From Methylobacterium sp. Leaf104 (GTDB lineage: Bacteria; Pseudomonadota; Alphaproteobacteria; Rhizobiales; Beijerinckiaceae): a stretch of 32,551 nt of DNA. The position numbers and the translations under genes are program-made. The notes beneath the pieces were generated by a model. The model made no database searches, was not told where the DNA came from, and saw nothing but the letters and a program-made list of their open reading frames with translations. Positions within the stretch are counted from its first letter, which is position 1, and each line of letters starts with the position of its first letter. The stretch is taken from NCBI RefSeq assembly GCF_001422885.1, contig NZ_LMMZ01000014.1, forward strand, positions 1 to 32,551, written 5' to 3'. Shown one piece after another: positions 1-7,611 of this stretch.

Positions 1-1
1 G

Positions 2-2656
2 ACGAATATCGGCCTGCTCGGCGGAAGCGTCTCCGGCCGCAACAGCGTGGGCGGGCTGGTCGGCTCCAACGCCGGCGGTGGTACGGTGAGCAACGCCTAC
101 GCCACCGGGGCCGTCTCCGGCAGCGGCAACGACGTGGGCGGGCTGGTCGGCTTCAACGGCGGCACGCTGACGAACACCTACTGGGACAGGCAGTCCACGG
201 GGCAGACCGCGGGGATAGGCAGCGGCACCACCGCCGGCACGACGGGGCTGACCACGGTGCAGATGCAGGACCTGTCCTCCTACGCCGCCAACTTCGCGGG
301 CTTCGACTTCCAGACCGTGTGGGTGCCGCCGAACCAAGCCGGACAGGGCGGGCAGGGCGCCGCCATCTACCCGCAGCTCGCCAGCCTCTCGCGCGTCGTC
401 GCCGTCACGCCGAGCTCCAGCCGCGTCTACGGCACCAGTCCCGGCCTGATCGCCTCCTATGCCGGCCTGCGGCCCGGCGATTTCGTCACCACCCTCGGCA
501 GCCTGAGCACCACCGCCACCGCGACCTCGGATGTCGGCCGCTACGCCGCCACCGCCGCCGGCACCGCCGTCACGAGCCCGGCAGGCAACAGCTACCGCAT
601 CCTCTTCCTGCCCGGCACGCTGAGCGTCACCCCGGCCACGATCACCGTGGCGGGCGCCACCGGCGTGACCAAGACCTACGACAGGAGCACCGCCCTCCCG
701 GGCGGCAGCACCGGCTTCACCAGCGCGGGCGTCCTGTTCGGCGACGCCGTCACGGTCTCGGCCGGCAGCGCGGTCTACGACAGCGCCCGCGCCGGCAGCC
801 GCGCGGTGCTCGTTGCCGGCCTGTCGCTGAGCGGGGCCAAGGCGGGCAACTACGTGCTGTCCTCCTCCGCCGTCACCGGCTCGGGCACGATCGATCCGCG
901 CCCGCTGGCCCTTGCCGGGCTGACCGCCCGCGACAAGACCTATGACGGCACCACCGCCGCCGCGCTCGGCGGCACCGCCACGGTCACGGCGATCGGCGCC
1001 GACGTGGTCTCGGTGACCGGCACCGGCATCGGCACCTTCGTCAGCCGCAACGCCGGCAGCGGGAGCCCCGTGACCCTGTCCGGGTTCGGCCTGACGGGCC
1101 CGGATGCGGGCAATTACCAACTGAGCCTGCCGACGCTGTTCGCCGACATCGCCCCGGCGACGCTGACCTTCACGGCCACCCCCGCGGCGCGGAGCTACGG
1201 CGCCGTCAACCCGGTGCTGACCGGGACGGTGAGCGGCTTCGTCCCCGGCGAGAATGTGGGCAGTGCCACCGCCGGCACGCTCGCCTTCACTACGCCAGCG
1301 AGCGCATCGAGCAATGTCGGCCGCTACGCCGTCTCCGGCGGCGGATTGAGCGCCAACGACGGCAACTACGTCTTCGTCCAGGCCGCGGGCAACGCGACCG
1401 CGCTCACCGTCGATCCCGCTCTGCTCACCGTCACCGGCACGAGGACCTACGACGCCACCACCGGCTTCCGCTTCGGACAGCTCACCGTCAGCGGCGGGGT
1501 CGTCGGCGAGGCCCTCACCCTCACCGCCGGATCCGGCATCGCGGCCTCGGCCGATGCCGGGACCCATGCCGGATCGCACCTGACCGGCCTCGGTCTCTCG
1601 GTCGCCGGCGGCAACGGGCTGGCTTCGAACTACCGCCTCCCGGCCACCGGCACCCTCACCATTACCCCGGCGACCGTCACCGTCACGGCCCAGGGCGGCC
1701 GCTCCGTCTACGGCGACACCCCCGTCGGCCCGGGCCTCTCCGCCACCGGCCTCGCCGGCGGCCAGGATGTGGGCGTGCTCACCGGCCTGTCCAGCAGCTT
1801 CGGCCTCGACGGCCGGAGCGCGGCCGGCTCCTACACCCTCACGGTGACGGGCCGGCTCGGGAACGGCAACTACCGGCTCGGCGCGATCGAGGCCGGCACC
1901 TACACCATCGATCGGCGCCCCCCCACCGTCACCGCCGACGCGCTCACCCGGGTCTACGGCGCGGCCGACCCGGTCCTCGGCTACACCCTGGGCGGGCGCG
2001 GCCTCGTCAACGGCGACCGGCTGAGCGGAGGCCTCCTCACCGCCGCCACTGCCGGCAGCGGGGTCGGCCGCTACGCCATCGTGCAGGGCACGCTGGCCGC
2101 CTCGGCCGACTATGCGGTGAGCTACCGGGGGGCCGATCTCACCGTCGCCGCCCGGCCGATCACCGTCACCGCCGACCCCCAGGTCCGCGTCTACGGCGCG
2201 GCCGACCCGGTCCTCACCTATGGCGTCGGCGGGCTTGGCCTCGTCGCCGGCGACCGGCTGACCGGCGCGCTGGCCACCGCGGCCGAGGCGGACAGCATGC
2301 CGGGCGCGTACGCCATCACGCAGGGCAGCCTGTCCGCCCCGGCCGACTACCGGCTCAGCTTCGTCGGCGCGGAGCTCACCGTCCTGCCGGCGCCGGCCCA
2401 GCCCGGGCCGCGGCCGGTCGCTATCGATCCCGCCGGCCTCGCCAGCACCGCCGAGCGCGCCGCCCGCCTCGGGGGCCACCCGGTCGCCTCCGCGCTGCCG
2501 CTCCTCCTCGGCCTCGGCCCCGACGGCGTCCTGCGCGTCTCCGACCCGCGCTTCGACGCCCCCCTCGTCTGCACCGGCCCGCAGGGCGGTTGCTTCCTCA
2601 CGCGGCTCGCGCCCGCGCCCGGGCCGCAGGCACGCCGGTCGGCCGCCGCCCGCTGA
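2..2656 (+). CDS. Repeat-rich secreted adhesin with GLUG and MBG/YDG repeats, 5' end outside the window
   Basis: The frame is open from the first bases, so the N-terminus (signal and any TPS/hemagglutination domain) lies upstream. The visible part starts with GLUG-type repeats (GGLVGSNAGG, then GGLVGFNGGT and TYWD). It then runs through about eight beta-rich MBG/YDG modules recognised by VYG or TYD signatures: RVYGTSP, KTYDRST, KTYDGTT, RSYGAVN, RTYDATT, SVYGDTP and two RVYGAADPVL copies, separated by Gly/Asn-Tyr strands such as GNYVL and GNYRL. The last two modules are the most alike. It ends in an approximately 90-residue Pro/Ala-rich tail containing a CTGPQGGC cysteine pair. In this family such arrays form long beta-rich stalks on secreted filamentous-hemagglutinin-like proteins; surface adhesion is inferred. 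No transporter gene is visible downstream. Confidence 0.85.
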   Translation, partial: TNIGLLGGSVSGRNSVGGLVGSNAGGGTVSNAYATGAVSGSGNDVGGLVGFNGGTLTNTYWDRQSTGQTAGIGSGTTAGTTGLTTVQMQDLSSYAANFAGFDFQTVWVPPNQAGQGGQGAAIYPQLASLSRVVAVTPSSSRVYGTSPGLIASYAGLRPGDFVTTLGSLSTTATATSDVGRYAATAAGTAVTSPAGNSYRILFLPGTLSVTPATITVAGATGVTKTYDRSTALPGGSTGFTSAGVLFGDAVTVSAGSAVYDSARAGSRAVLVAGLSLSGAKAGNYVLSSSAVTGSGTIDPRPLALAGLTARDKTYDGTTAAALGGTATVTAIGADVVSVTGTGIGTFVSRNAGSGSPVTLSGFGLTGPDAGNYQLSLPTLFADIAPATLTFTATPAARSYGAVNPVLTGTVSGFVPGENVGSATAGTLAFTTPASASSNVGRYAVSGGGLSANDGNYVFVQAAGNATALTVDPALLTVTGTRTYDATTGFRFGQLTVSGGVVGEALTLTAGSGIAASADAGTHAGSHLTGLGLSVAGGNGLASNYRLPATGTLTITPATVTVTAQGGRSVYGDTPVGPGLSATGLAGGQDVGVLTGLSSSFGLDGRSAAGSYTLTVTGRLGNGNYRLGAIEAGTYTIDRRPPTVTADALTRVYGAADPVLGYTLGGRGLVNGDRLSGGLLTAATAGSGVGRYAIVQGTLAASADYAVSYRGADLTVAARPITVTADPQVRVYGAADPVLTYGVGGLGLVAGDRLTGALATAAEADSMPGAYAITQGSLSAPADYRLSFVGAELTVLPAPAQPGPRPVAIDPAGLASTAERAARLGGHPVASALPLLLGLGPDGVLRVSDPRFDAPLVCTGPQGGCFLTRLAPAPGPQARRSAAAR

Positions 2657-2991
2657 CCCCGATCCGGATCCCGCCGCAGCCATGACCCTCCTGCCCCCGT
2701 TCCACCGCGCCGCCGTCCCCCTCGACCGCGAAGCCCATCGCGGCTGGCACCTCGCCCGGCTCCGGCGCTTCGGCCTCGCCCCGCCGCCGCCCGCGGCCCC
2801 CGCGCCGACGGTCCGCGACCGGGAGAAGGCGGCGCGCCCGCTTCGCGCCCGCCACGGCCCTCCTGGCCGCGACCGCGCTGCTGGCCGGCGGCGCGCTCCC
2901 CCTCGGTGCCGCCCTGGCGCAACCGTCCGGCGCCCCGGCGCCGCCCGCGGCACCGGCCGCCGCGCCGGCCCCGGTCCCGTCCGAACCGGGC

Positions 2992-3447
2992 GTGACCACC
3001 GCGAGCTACGGCGATTGGGTCCTGCGCTGCCAGCGCGTCGACACAGCCGAGAAGTCTCAGCGCCTGTGCGAGGTGTCGCAGGGTGTGCAGGTCCAGGGAC
3101 AGGCCGCGCCGATCGCTCAGGTCGCGATCGGCCGGGTGCCGGGCGAGGCCACCCTGCGGGTGACCGCCCTGCTGCCGGTGGCGGTGAGCTTCCCCTCGAC
3201 CGTCTGGATCGGGCTCGACGACAAGGAAGCCCAGGCCGGGGCGCTCGACGCCGCGTGGCGGCGCTGCCAGCCCGGTGGCTGTCTCGCCGACGGGCCGATC
3301 AAGGACGCGGTACTCAAGCGCTGGCGCACGGCCGAGACGCCGGGCCGGCTGCTGTTCACGGAGGCGGGAGGCCGGGAGGTGACGATCCCGCTCTCGTTCC
3401 GCGGCCTCGGCCCCGCCCTCGACGCCCTCGGCAAGGAACAGCGATAA
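2992..3447 (+). CDS. IalB-family (invasion-associated locus B) exported protein, 5' end uncertain
   Basis: The mature domain is clear: SYGDWVLRCQ near the start, RLCEVSQ, VAIGRVPG, and a RRCQPGGCLADGP cysteine pair, the usual IalB-family pattern of four to five Cys in about 150 residues. These periplasmic/secreted proteins are widespread in alphaproteobacteria with poorly known roles. The given start is the GTG at 2992, but the same frame upstream (about 2821-2991) encodes an Arg-rich segment, a hydrophobic stretch (ATALLAATALLAGG, then GAALAQ) and an Ala/Pro linker, which is a convincing signal peptide. That frame has no ATG, GTG or TTG between the stop at 2683 and 2992. An ATG at 2682 lies in another frame, so a frameshift near 2820-2850 may separate the true start from the rest. 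It follows the adhesin closely on the same strand. Confidence 0.7.
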   Translation: MTTASYGDWVLRCQRVDTAEKSQRLCEVSQGVQVQGQAAPIAQVAIGRVPGEATLRVTALLPVAVSFPSTVWIGLDDKEAQAGALDAAWRRCQPGGCLADGPIKDAVLKRWRTAETPGRLLFTEAGGREVTIPLSFRGLGPALDALGKEQR

Positions 3448-3645
3448 GGACGACCGGTCCGGCCCTCGTGGCCGGGCATCGAAGCGGGAGCGACGATACG
3501 AGCACGATGGGGACGCAGCACTCTCGGATGGTCGGCCTCGCGACCGTCCTGTGCGCCGCCGCGACCGCTGCCCCGGCCGATGACGGTCGCGGCCTGCGGC
3601 GCACCCGCGATCCGAACCGGGTCGGCCTCTCGGGCCTCTCCCCGG

Positions 3646-4908
3646 TGACCTGACCGGCTGGCTTTGGACCGGGCTGATTGAGAGGATCAGCCAGGACCGA
3701 AGGAATCGGACATGCGGCGAGGTCGGAAGACGAGCGCGGAGCAGGATGTGCTGAAGCTGCGCCAGATCGAGGTGCCGACAGGCCAGGGCAAGAATTTGTC
3801 GCTGGCGTGCAGGGAGGCGGAGATCTCCGAGCAGAGCTGTTACCGCTGGTGCAAGGAGTACGGCGGCCTCCAGATTGATCAGACCAGAAAGATGAAGGAT
3901 TGGAAGCGCGAGAACGCGCGGCTGCGGCGGCTCGTGCCTGACCTGTCCCTGGACGGGCAGGTGCTGGCGGACGTCGCCTCGGGATCCGTGTGGCCCCGAG
4001 CGACGCCGGCAGGCGGTCGACGGGGTCCGGGAGAAGTACGTCCTCTCGGAACGTCACGCTTTCCGGATCGTCGGTCAGCACCGGGGCACGCAACGCTACG
4101 GGCAGACCGTGCTGGCCGACGAGGATGCGCTGACCCGCGCCATCCTCGCCCTGGCGTCCGAGTCCGGGTGCAATGGCTCCCGCCGCGTCACCGCACTGCT
4201 GCAGGCAGCGGGCTGGCAGGTGGGCAAGGACCGGGTTCAGCGGATCTGGCGTCGCGAGGGGCTCAGGTCCCGCACGAGCACCGGCCGCGGCGCCGGCTCT
4301 GGCTCAACGACGGCTCGTGTGTGCGGCTGCGGCCGCTCTACCGCAACCACGTCTGGAGCTTCGACTTCGTGCAGGCTCAGACCCACGACGGGCGGAGCCT
4401 GCGCATCCTGACGCTGATCGACGAGCACAGCCGGGAGTCCTTGCCGCTGAAGGTGGCCGGACGCATCGACAGCCTCGGCGTGATTGAGGCGCTGGCCGAT
4501 GCGATGTGCCTGCACGGCATCCCGGAGCCCATCCGTTGCGACAACGGCCCGGAACGGAAGGACCGCGCAGCGAGCTGATCGCGAAGGCACTACGCAAATG
4601 GGTCGCCAAGACCGGCCCGCAGATCCAGTATATCGCGCCGGGCGCGCCGTGGAAAACTGTTACTGCGAGAGCTTCAACGGCAAGTTTCGCGAGGAATGCC
4701 TGAGGCAGGAAATCTTCTAATCACTGAAGGAAGCGCAGATCATGATCGGGCTCTAACAGAACACCTACAACCGCGTCCGGCCGCATTCGTCGCCGGGCTA
4801 TCGGCCGCCCGCACCTGGCCCATTGCCGGGTCTGGCCTTCCAGCTACCGATGGCACTGGCCATGCAGTAGCCTCCCTCTCGGATCGGTCCAATATACCGG
4901 TCAGGTCA
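3646..4908 (+). mobile_element. Degenerate IS3-family insertion sequence
   Basis: The ends are imperfect inverted repeats. The left end reads TGACCTGACCGG (3646-3657) followed by TTGGACCG and GAGAGG. The right end, read on the opposite strand from 4908, gives TGACCTGACCGG, then TTGGACCG and GAGAGG with a few mismatches and small gaps. Between them lies a decayed IS3-type transposase. GG flanks both ends (3644-3645 and 4909-4910), but no longer target duplication is clear. The transposase resembles IS407-group elements from its protein motifs. Confidence 0.85.
3712..4870 (+). pseudogene. IS3-family transposase (OrfA/OrfB), inactivated
   Basis: The OrfA part starts at 3712 with a helix-turn-helix (LACREAEISEQSCYRWCKEY) and a leucine/charged helix. 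OrfB-like sequence then appears in successive frames: about 4010-4275 (YVLSERHAFRIVGQHRGTQR, GWQVGKDRVQRIWRREGL), about 4300-4550 (LWLNDGSCVRLRP, WSFDFVQAQTHDGR, IRCDNGPE), about 4570-4655 (ALRKWVAKTGPQIQY), and about 4660-4870 (YCESFNGKFREECLRQEIF). This is a DDE integrase core cut by at least three frameshifts. The final frame also has in-frame TAA codons at 4718 and about 4754, where related proteins have Tyr and Trp. No functional transposase can be made from this copy. Confidence 0.9.
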
Positions 4909-5031
4909 GGTGACGCCATGACCGGGCCATCGCCAAAATCATCGAGTGTACCACCTCGGTGTATCGCCACGACAGCCGCAGGCACTTGTAATGCTTGTGC
5001 CTTCTAAGATTTCAGGAACTTAGGAATGTAG

Positions 5032-5043
5032 TGGCGGAGAGGG
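5032..5043 (-). other. Probable att scar: tRNA-Ser 3'-end fragment
   Basis: The 12 bases TGGCGGAGAGGG are the reverse complement of the 3' end of a typical bacterial tRNA-Ser including CCA. The sequence to the right does not continue as a tRNA body. It lies about 150 bp before a tyrosine integrase gene, where such elements carry an attachment core. The tRNA itself and the matching second att site are not in this window, so this remains a tentative call. Confidence 0.45.
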
Positions 5044-5191
5044 GGTCCGCTATACTTGGGTCCAGAGATGTTCGCTTGCGTCTAGTAGGGCCAACAGAAT
5101 CAGTGGCTTACGGAGATTGCAAGCTACCGAAGTCCACCAGAATCCGCTACGATCCACGTCAAACGTTGGGGTGATTGTTGGGGTGGCGGGT

Positions 5192-6400
5192 ATGGCGCAT
5201 GCTGTGAAGAAGCTGAGCGCGAGAGCGGCGGCAACGCTCACTGCTCCTGGCCGGCACTCTGACGGGAATGGGCTTTATCTTGTTGTGGACGCGAGTGGCG
5301 CGAGGCGCTGGCTCTTCCTCTTCCGCTGGCAGGGCAAGCTGAAGGAGATGGGGCTCGGCGGCTTGTCCAGCGTTTCTCTGGCTGAAGCGCGCGAGAAAGC
5401 GGCAGCCGCCCGCCAGATCCTCAAAACCGGCAAGAATCCCATAGAGCAGCGCAGAACGGCCAAGGAAGAGCGGCTTGCTGCAGTGACTTTCGGTGTCTTC
5501 GCCGAGGAGGTGGTGAAATCCCTTTCTCAGGGCTTCCGCAACGACAAACACAAGGCGCAGTGGTCCTCGACGTTGACGACGTACGCAGGCTCGCTCTGGA
5601 CCAAGCCCATCGATGAGATCGGCACCGAGGACGTTCTAAGCGTCCTCACACCCATCTGGCAGACCAAGAGCGAGACCGCATCACGGCTGCGCGGGCGGAT
5701 CGAGCGCGTGTTGGATGCTGCAAAAGCTAAGGGCCTGCGAACGGGTGAGAACCCGGCGCTTTGGCGAGGTCATCTCGACAAGCTTCTGCCGGCCCGTCGG
5801 AAGCTGACGCGCGGCCACCATGCGGCCATGCCGTTCGACGACGTGCCGGCCTTCATGGCCGATCTTCGATCGCGTGACGCCATGGCAGGGCTTGCCTTGC
5901 AGTTCTGCATCCTGAACGCTTCACGCTCCAGTGAGGTACTGGGCGCTCGGTGGAGTGAGATCGACCGCAAGGCGAAAGTCTGGACGGTTCCAGCGATGCG
6001 CATGAAGGCCGGAGTGGAGCATCGCGTGCCGCTCACAGACGCTGCGCTCGCAGTCCTCGACCAAGCCGAAGTGGTCCGACGCGGCGAGTTTGTGTTCCCA
6101 GGCCAGAAGCCGAACCGGCCCCTGTCCATCATGGCCATGGAGATGATGCTGCGGCGGATGAAGGTGGAGGTGACGGTGCACGGCTTCCGTTCCTCCTTCC
6201 GTGATTGGGCCGGCGAGTGCACTGCCTTCCCTCGTGAGATCGCAGAGACGGCGTTGGCGCATGTCGTTGGGGACGCCACGGAACGAGCTTATAGGCGCGG
6301 CGATGCATTGGAGAAGCGGCGAGCTCTGATGGAGGCGTGGAGTGCCTTCATCAGCACCAGCAACCCAGTGGACACGCAAGCGCACGTGGCCGGCCGATAG
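5192..6400 (+). CDS. Tyrosine-type site-specific integrase (P4-like, DUF4102 arm domain)
   Basis: This 402-residue enzyme catalyses integration and excision of the island. The N-terminal arm-binding domain (about residues 5-95) has the typical LSARAAATL, DGNGLYLVVDASGARRW and FRWQGKLKEMGLG pattern. A core-binding domain follows. The catalytic domain keeps all tyrosine-recombinase residues: R245 (NASRSSEV), H330 and R333 (HGFR), H357 (ALAHVVG) and nucleophile Y367 (ERAYRRG). The ATG at 5192 is chosen because MAHAVKKLSA is the usual family N-terminus; the reading frame is open for 25 codons before it, but that stretch looks non-coding. The protein appears intact. It lies beside a tRNA-Ser fragment and leads a block of phage/plasmid-like genes, marking the left end of an integrative element. 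Confidence 0.93.
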   Translation: MAHAVKKLSARAAATLTAPGRHSDGNGLYLVVDASGARRWLFLFRWQGKLKEMGLGGLSSVSLAEAREKAAAARQILKTGKNPIEQRRTAKEERLAAVTFGVFAEEVVKSLSQGFRNDKHKAQWSSTLTTYAGSLWTKPIDEIGTEDVLSVLTPIWQTKSETASRLRGRIERVLDAAKAKGLRTGENPALWRGHLDKLLPARRKLTRGHHAAMPFDDVPAFMADLRSRDAMAGLALQFCILNASRSSEVLGARWSEIDRKAKVWTVPAMRMKAGVEHRVPLTDAALAVLDQAEVVRRGEFVFPGQKPNRPLSIMAMEMMLRRMKVEVTVHGFRSSFRDWAGECTAFPREIAETALAHVVGDATERAYRRGDALEKRRALMEAWSAFISTSNPVDTQAHVAGR

Positions 6401-6510
6401 GTAATGTTCCGAATCCCAGCTTAGCTTAGGTGCAGCACGTATCACTGGCCCACCCCTCCGCCTTGGGTCTGGATAGCGTTTTTATGCGTGGGCTTGGATC
6501 CAAGTTTATT

Positions 6511-7275
6511 ATGGCTAAACCGTATGTTCCTCCGGGCTACATAGGCCTAATCGATGCGGCGAAAATACTCGCGGCAGAGCTTTACCCAAACAGATGGGAA
6601 AGAGGGCGCATTCCAGAAGCAGAAATCTTAGTTTGGGACGGACTTGAGATTTCGTTGAGCCCAGAATTGATCGAGACGCATTTGCAGGTTCTTGTAGAAG
6701 AAAATTCTCCAGAAATGATTGACCGATATTGCGACTTCCGCGATGCGCAAAAGCTATTACGCGATGCACTTGTTTCAGGTAAAATATATGGATGCTATTT
6801 TGATGATGAAGGAAAGCAGATTGAGATCTCGAGTAATTGGTGGGCAGCTCCAGTGGCCGAGGACATGTTATGTGCAGGGATGGTTTTGGTAGACGAGGGA
6901 GACGTCGACACAATTGTTACCCGGTATATCCTCTTGCCTAAAAAGCCAATCAAATTGGCCCACATCCGCCAAACGGATGACGTTGAACTACCTCCAATAG
7001 AAGTTGTCGCAGGTGATGTGGTGACTTACAAAACTGGTGCAGCCGGTCGACCGACCTCTATTCCGCTGATCTTGAGAGAGGCCCGGAAACGTATCGACGC
7101 AAACGAATATTTCGCGAACCAGAAAGAGTTTTTCGATAGTTTAGGGAAGTGGTTATCGGAAGTGCACCCCAACGCGGCGGTGCCTTCAGCGAAGACAATG
7201 AAGAACAATCCTGATCTTCGGACGCTCTGGCAGTCCTATAAGGCGGCTCGAAGCCCTTTCTCCCCGCCGGCCTGA
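6511..7275 (+). CDS. Hypothetical island protein (254 aa), AT-richer than surroundings
   Basis: No known enzyme motif is recognised. The protein starts MAKPYVPPGYIGLIDAAK, is soluble and rather acidic in the middle, and ends with a segment (FDSLGKWLSEVHPNAAVPSAKTMKN) resembling short C-terminal segments in accessory proteins of alphaproteobacterial islands. Codon use is visibly richer in A/T at third positions than in the neighbouring genes, suggesting a separate origin. The frame is open from a GTG at 6430 with a further ATG at 6484; the ATG at 6511 is preferred because conserved-looking sequence begins there, but no strong ribosome site is seen. It lies between the integrase and the helix-turn-helix gene. 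Function unknown; regulator or island cargo are both possible. Confidence 0.75.
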   Translation: MAKPYVPPGYIGLIDAAKILAAELYPNRWERGRIPEAEILVWDGLEISLSPELIETHLQVLVEENSPEMIDRYCDFRDAQKLLRDALVSGKIYGCYFDDEGKQIEISSNWWAAPVAEDMLCAGMVLVDEGDVDTIVTRYILLPKKPIKLAHIRQTDDVELPPIEVVAGDVVTYKTGAAGRPTSIPLILREARKRIDANEYFANQKEFFDSLGKWLSEVHPNAAVPSAKTMKNNPDLRTLWQSYKAARSPFSPPA

Positions 7276-7278
7276 AAT

Positions 7279-7336
7279 AGGGCCCGAAATTATCGAGGCG
7301 CCTTCGAATTTCGGGCTCTATATCGGGCCCTAGAGC
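7279..7336. repeat. Overlapping inverted repeats before the helix-turn-helix gene
   Basis: A 13-bp arm AGGGCCCGAAATT (7279-7291) pairs with AATTTCGGGCTCT (7307-7319) with one mismatch. The loop contains the self-complementary AGGCGCCT. A second dyad, GCTCTA (7315-7320) with TAGAGC (7331-7336), overlaps the right arm, so the two hairpins are mutually exclusive. It lies directly after the preceding stop codon and 55 bp before the regulator start. It could be a terminator, an attenuator or an operator; there is no T-run. Confidence 0.6.
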
Positions 7337-7391
7337 TCGGCCCAACGTCCTCGAACTCCAGCGAACTCGCTAGGGAATTCGGGGAATCAAA

Positions 7392-7607
7392 ATGCCTCAA
7401 ACGAACCACTCCGAACATGACGCTCCGCTCGCCCTTGGTATCATCGATGCCGCCCGTGCTGCTGGTGTAGGTCGCTCGACCGTCTTTGAAGAGATTAGCG
7501 CCGGTCGTCTAAAGGCTCGAAAGGCAGGCCGTCGTACGCTGATCCTCAGAGACGATCTCGCAGCTTGGCTGGCGAACCTGCCCCACCGCAGCGCCATCGC
7601 GCCGTAG
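7392..7607 (+). CDS. Helix-turn-helix DNA-binding protein (excisionase/AlpA-like)
   Basis: This 71-residue protein has a MerR/AlpA-type helix-turn-helix: IIDAARAAGVGRSTVFEEIS, followed by AGRLKARKAGRRTLILRDDLAAWLANLP, the usual wing and recognition pattern of excisionase-family proteins. These small proteins act as recombination directionality factors or as repressors of island genes. The ATG at 7392 gives the expected family length. It ends 4 nt before the helicase start, so the two are very likely co-transcribed. Its position after the integrase and before a P4-type helicase is typical of integrative elements. Confidence 0.85.
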   Translation: MPQTNHSEHDAPLALGIIDAARAAGVGRSTVFEEISAGRLKARKAGRRTLILRDDLAAWLANLPHRSAIAP

Positions 7608-7611
7608 CGCC

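Noticed and set aside
1440..2400. Adhesin repeats as a DNA tandem repeat or CRISPR-like array
   Set aside because: The periodicity is at protein level (MBG/YDG modules) with diverged DNA; no short identical repeats with unique spacers anywhere in the window.
2347..2999. Minus-strand open frames over the adhesin tail
   Set aside because: Composition is Arg/Gly/Pro-rich shadow sequence of GC-rich DNA on the other strand; no domain.
3507..3653. Possible small exported protein (MGTQHSRMVGLATVLCAAA) running into the IS end
   Set aside because: Ribosome site too far away, 48 residues only, no resemblance to a family; could be a truncated gene but not supportable.
3644..4913. GGTGA at both IS ends as a target duplication
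   Set aside because: At the left the GGTGA overlaps the inverted repeat, while at the right it lies outside it, so the two are not equivalent positions; only GG flanks both repeats.
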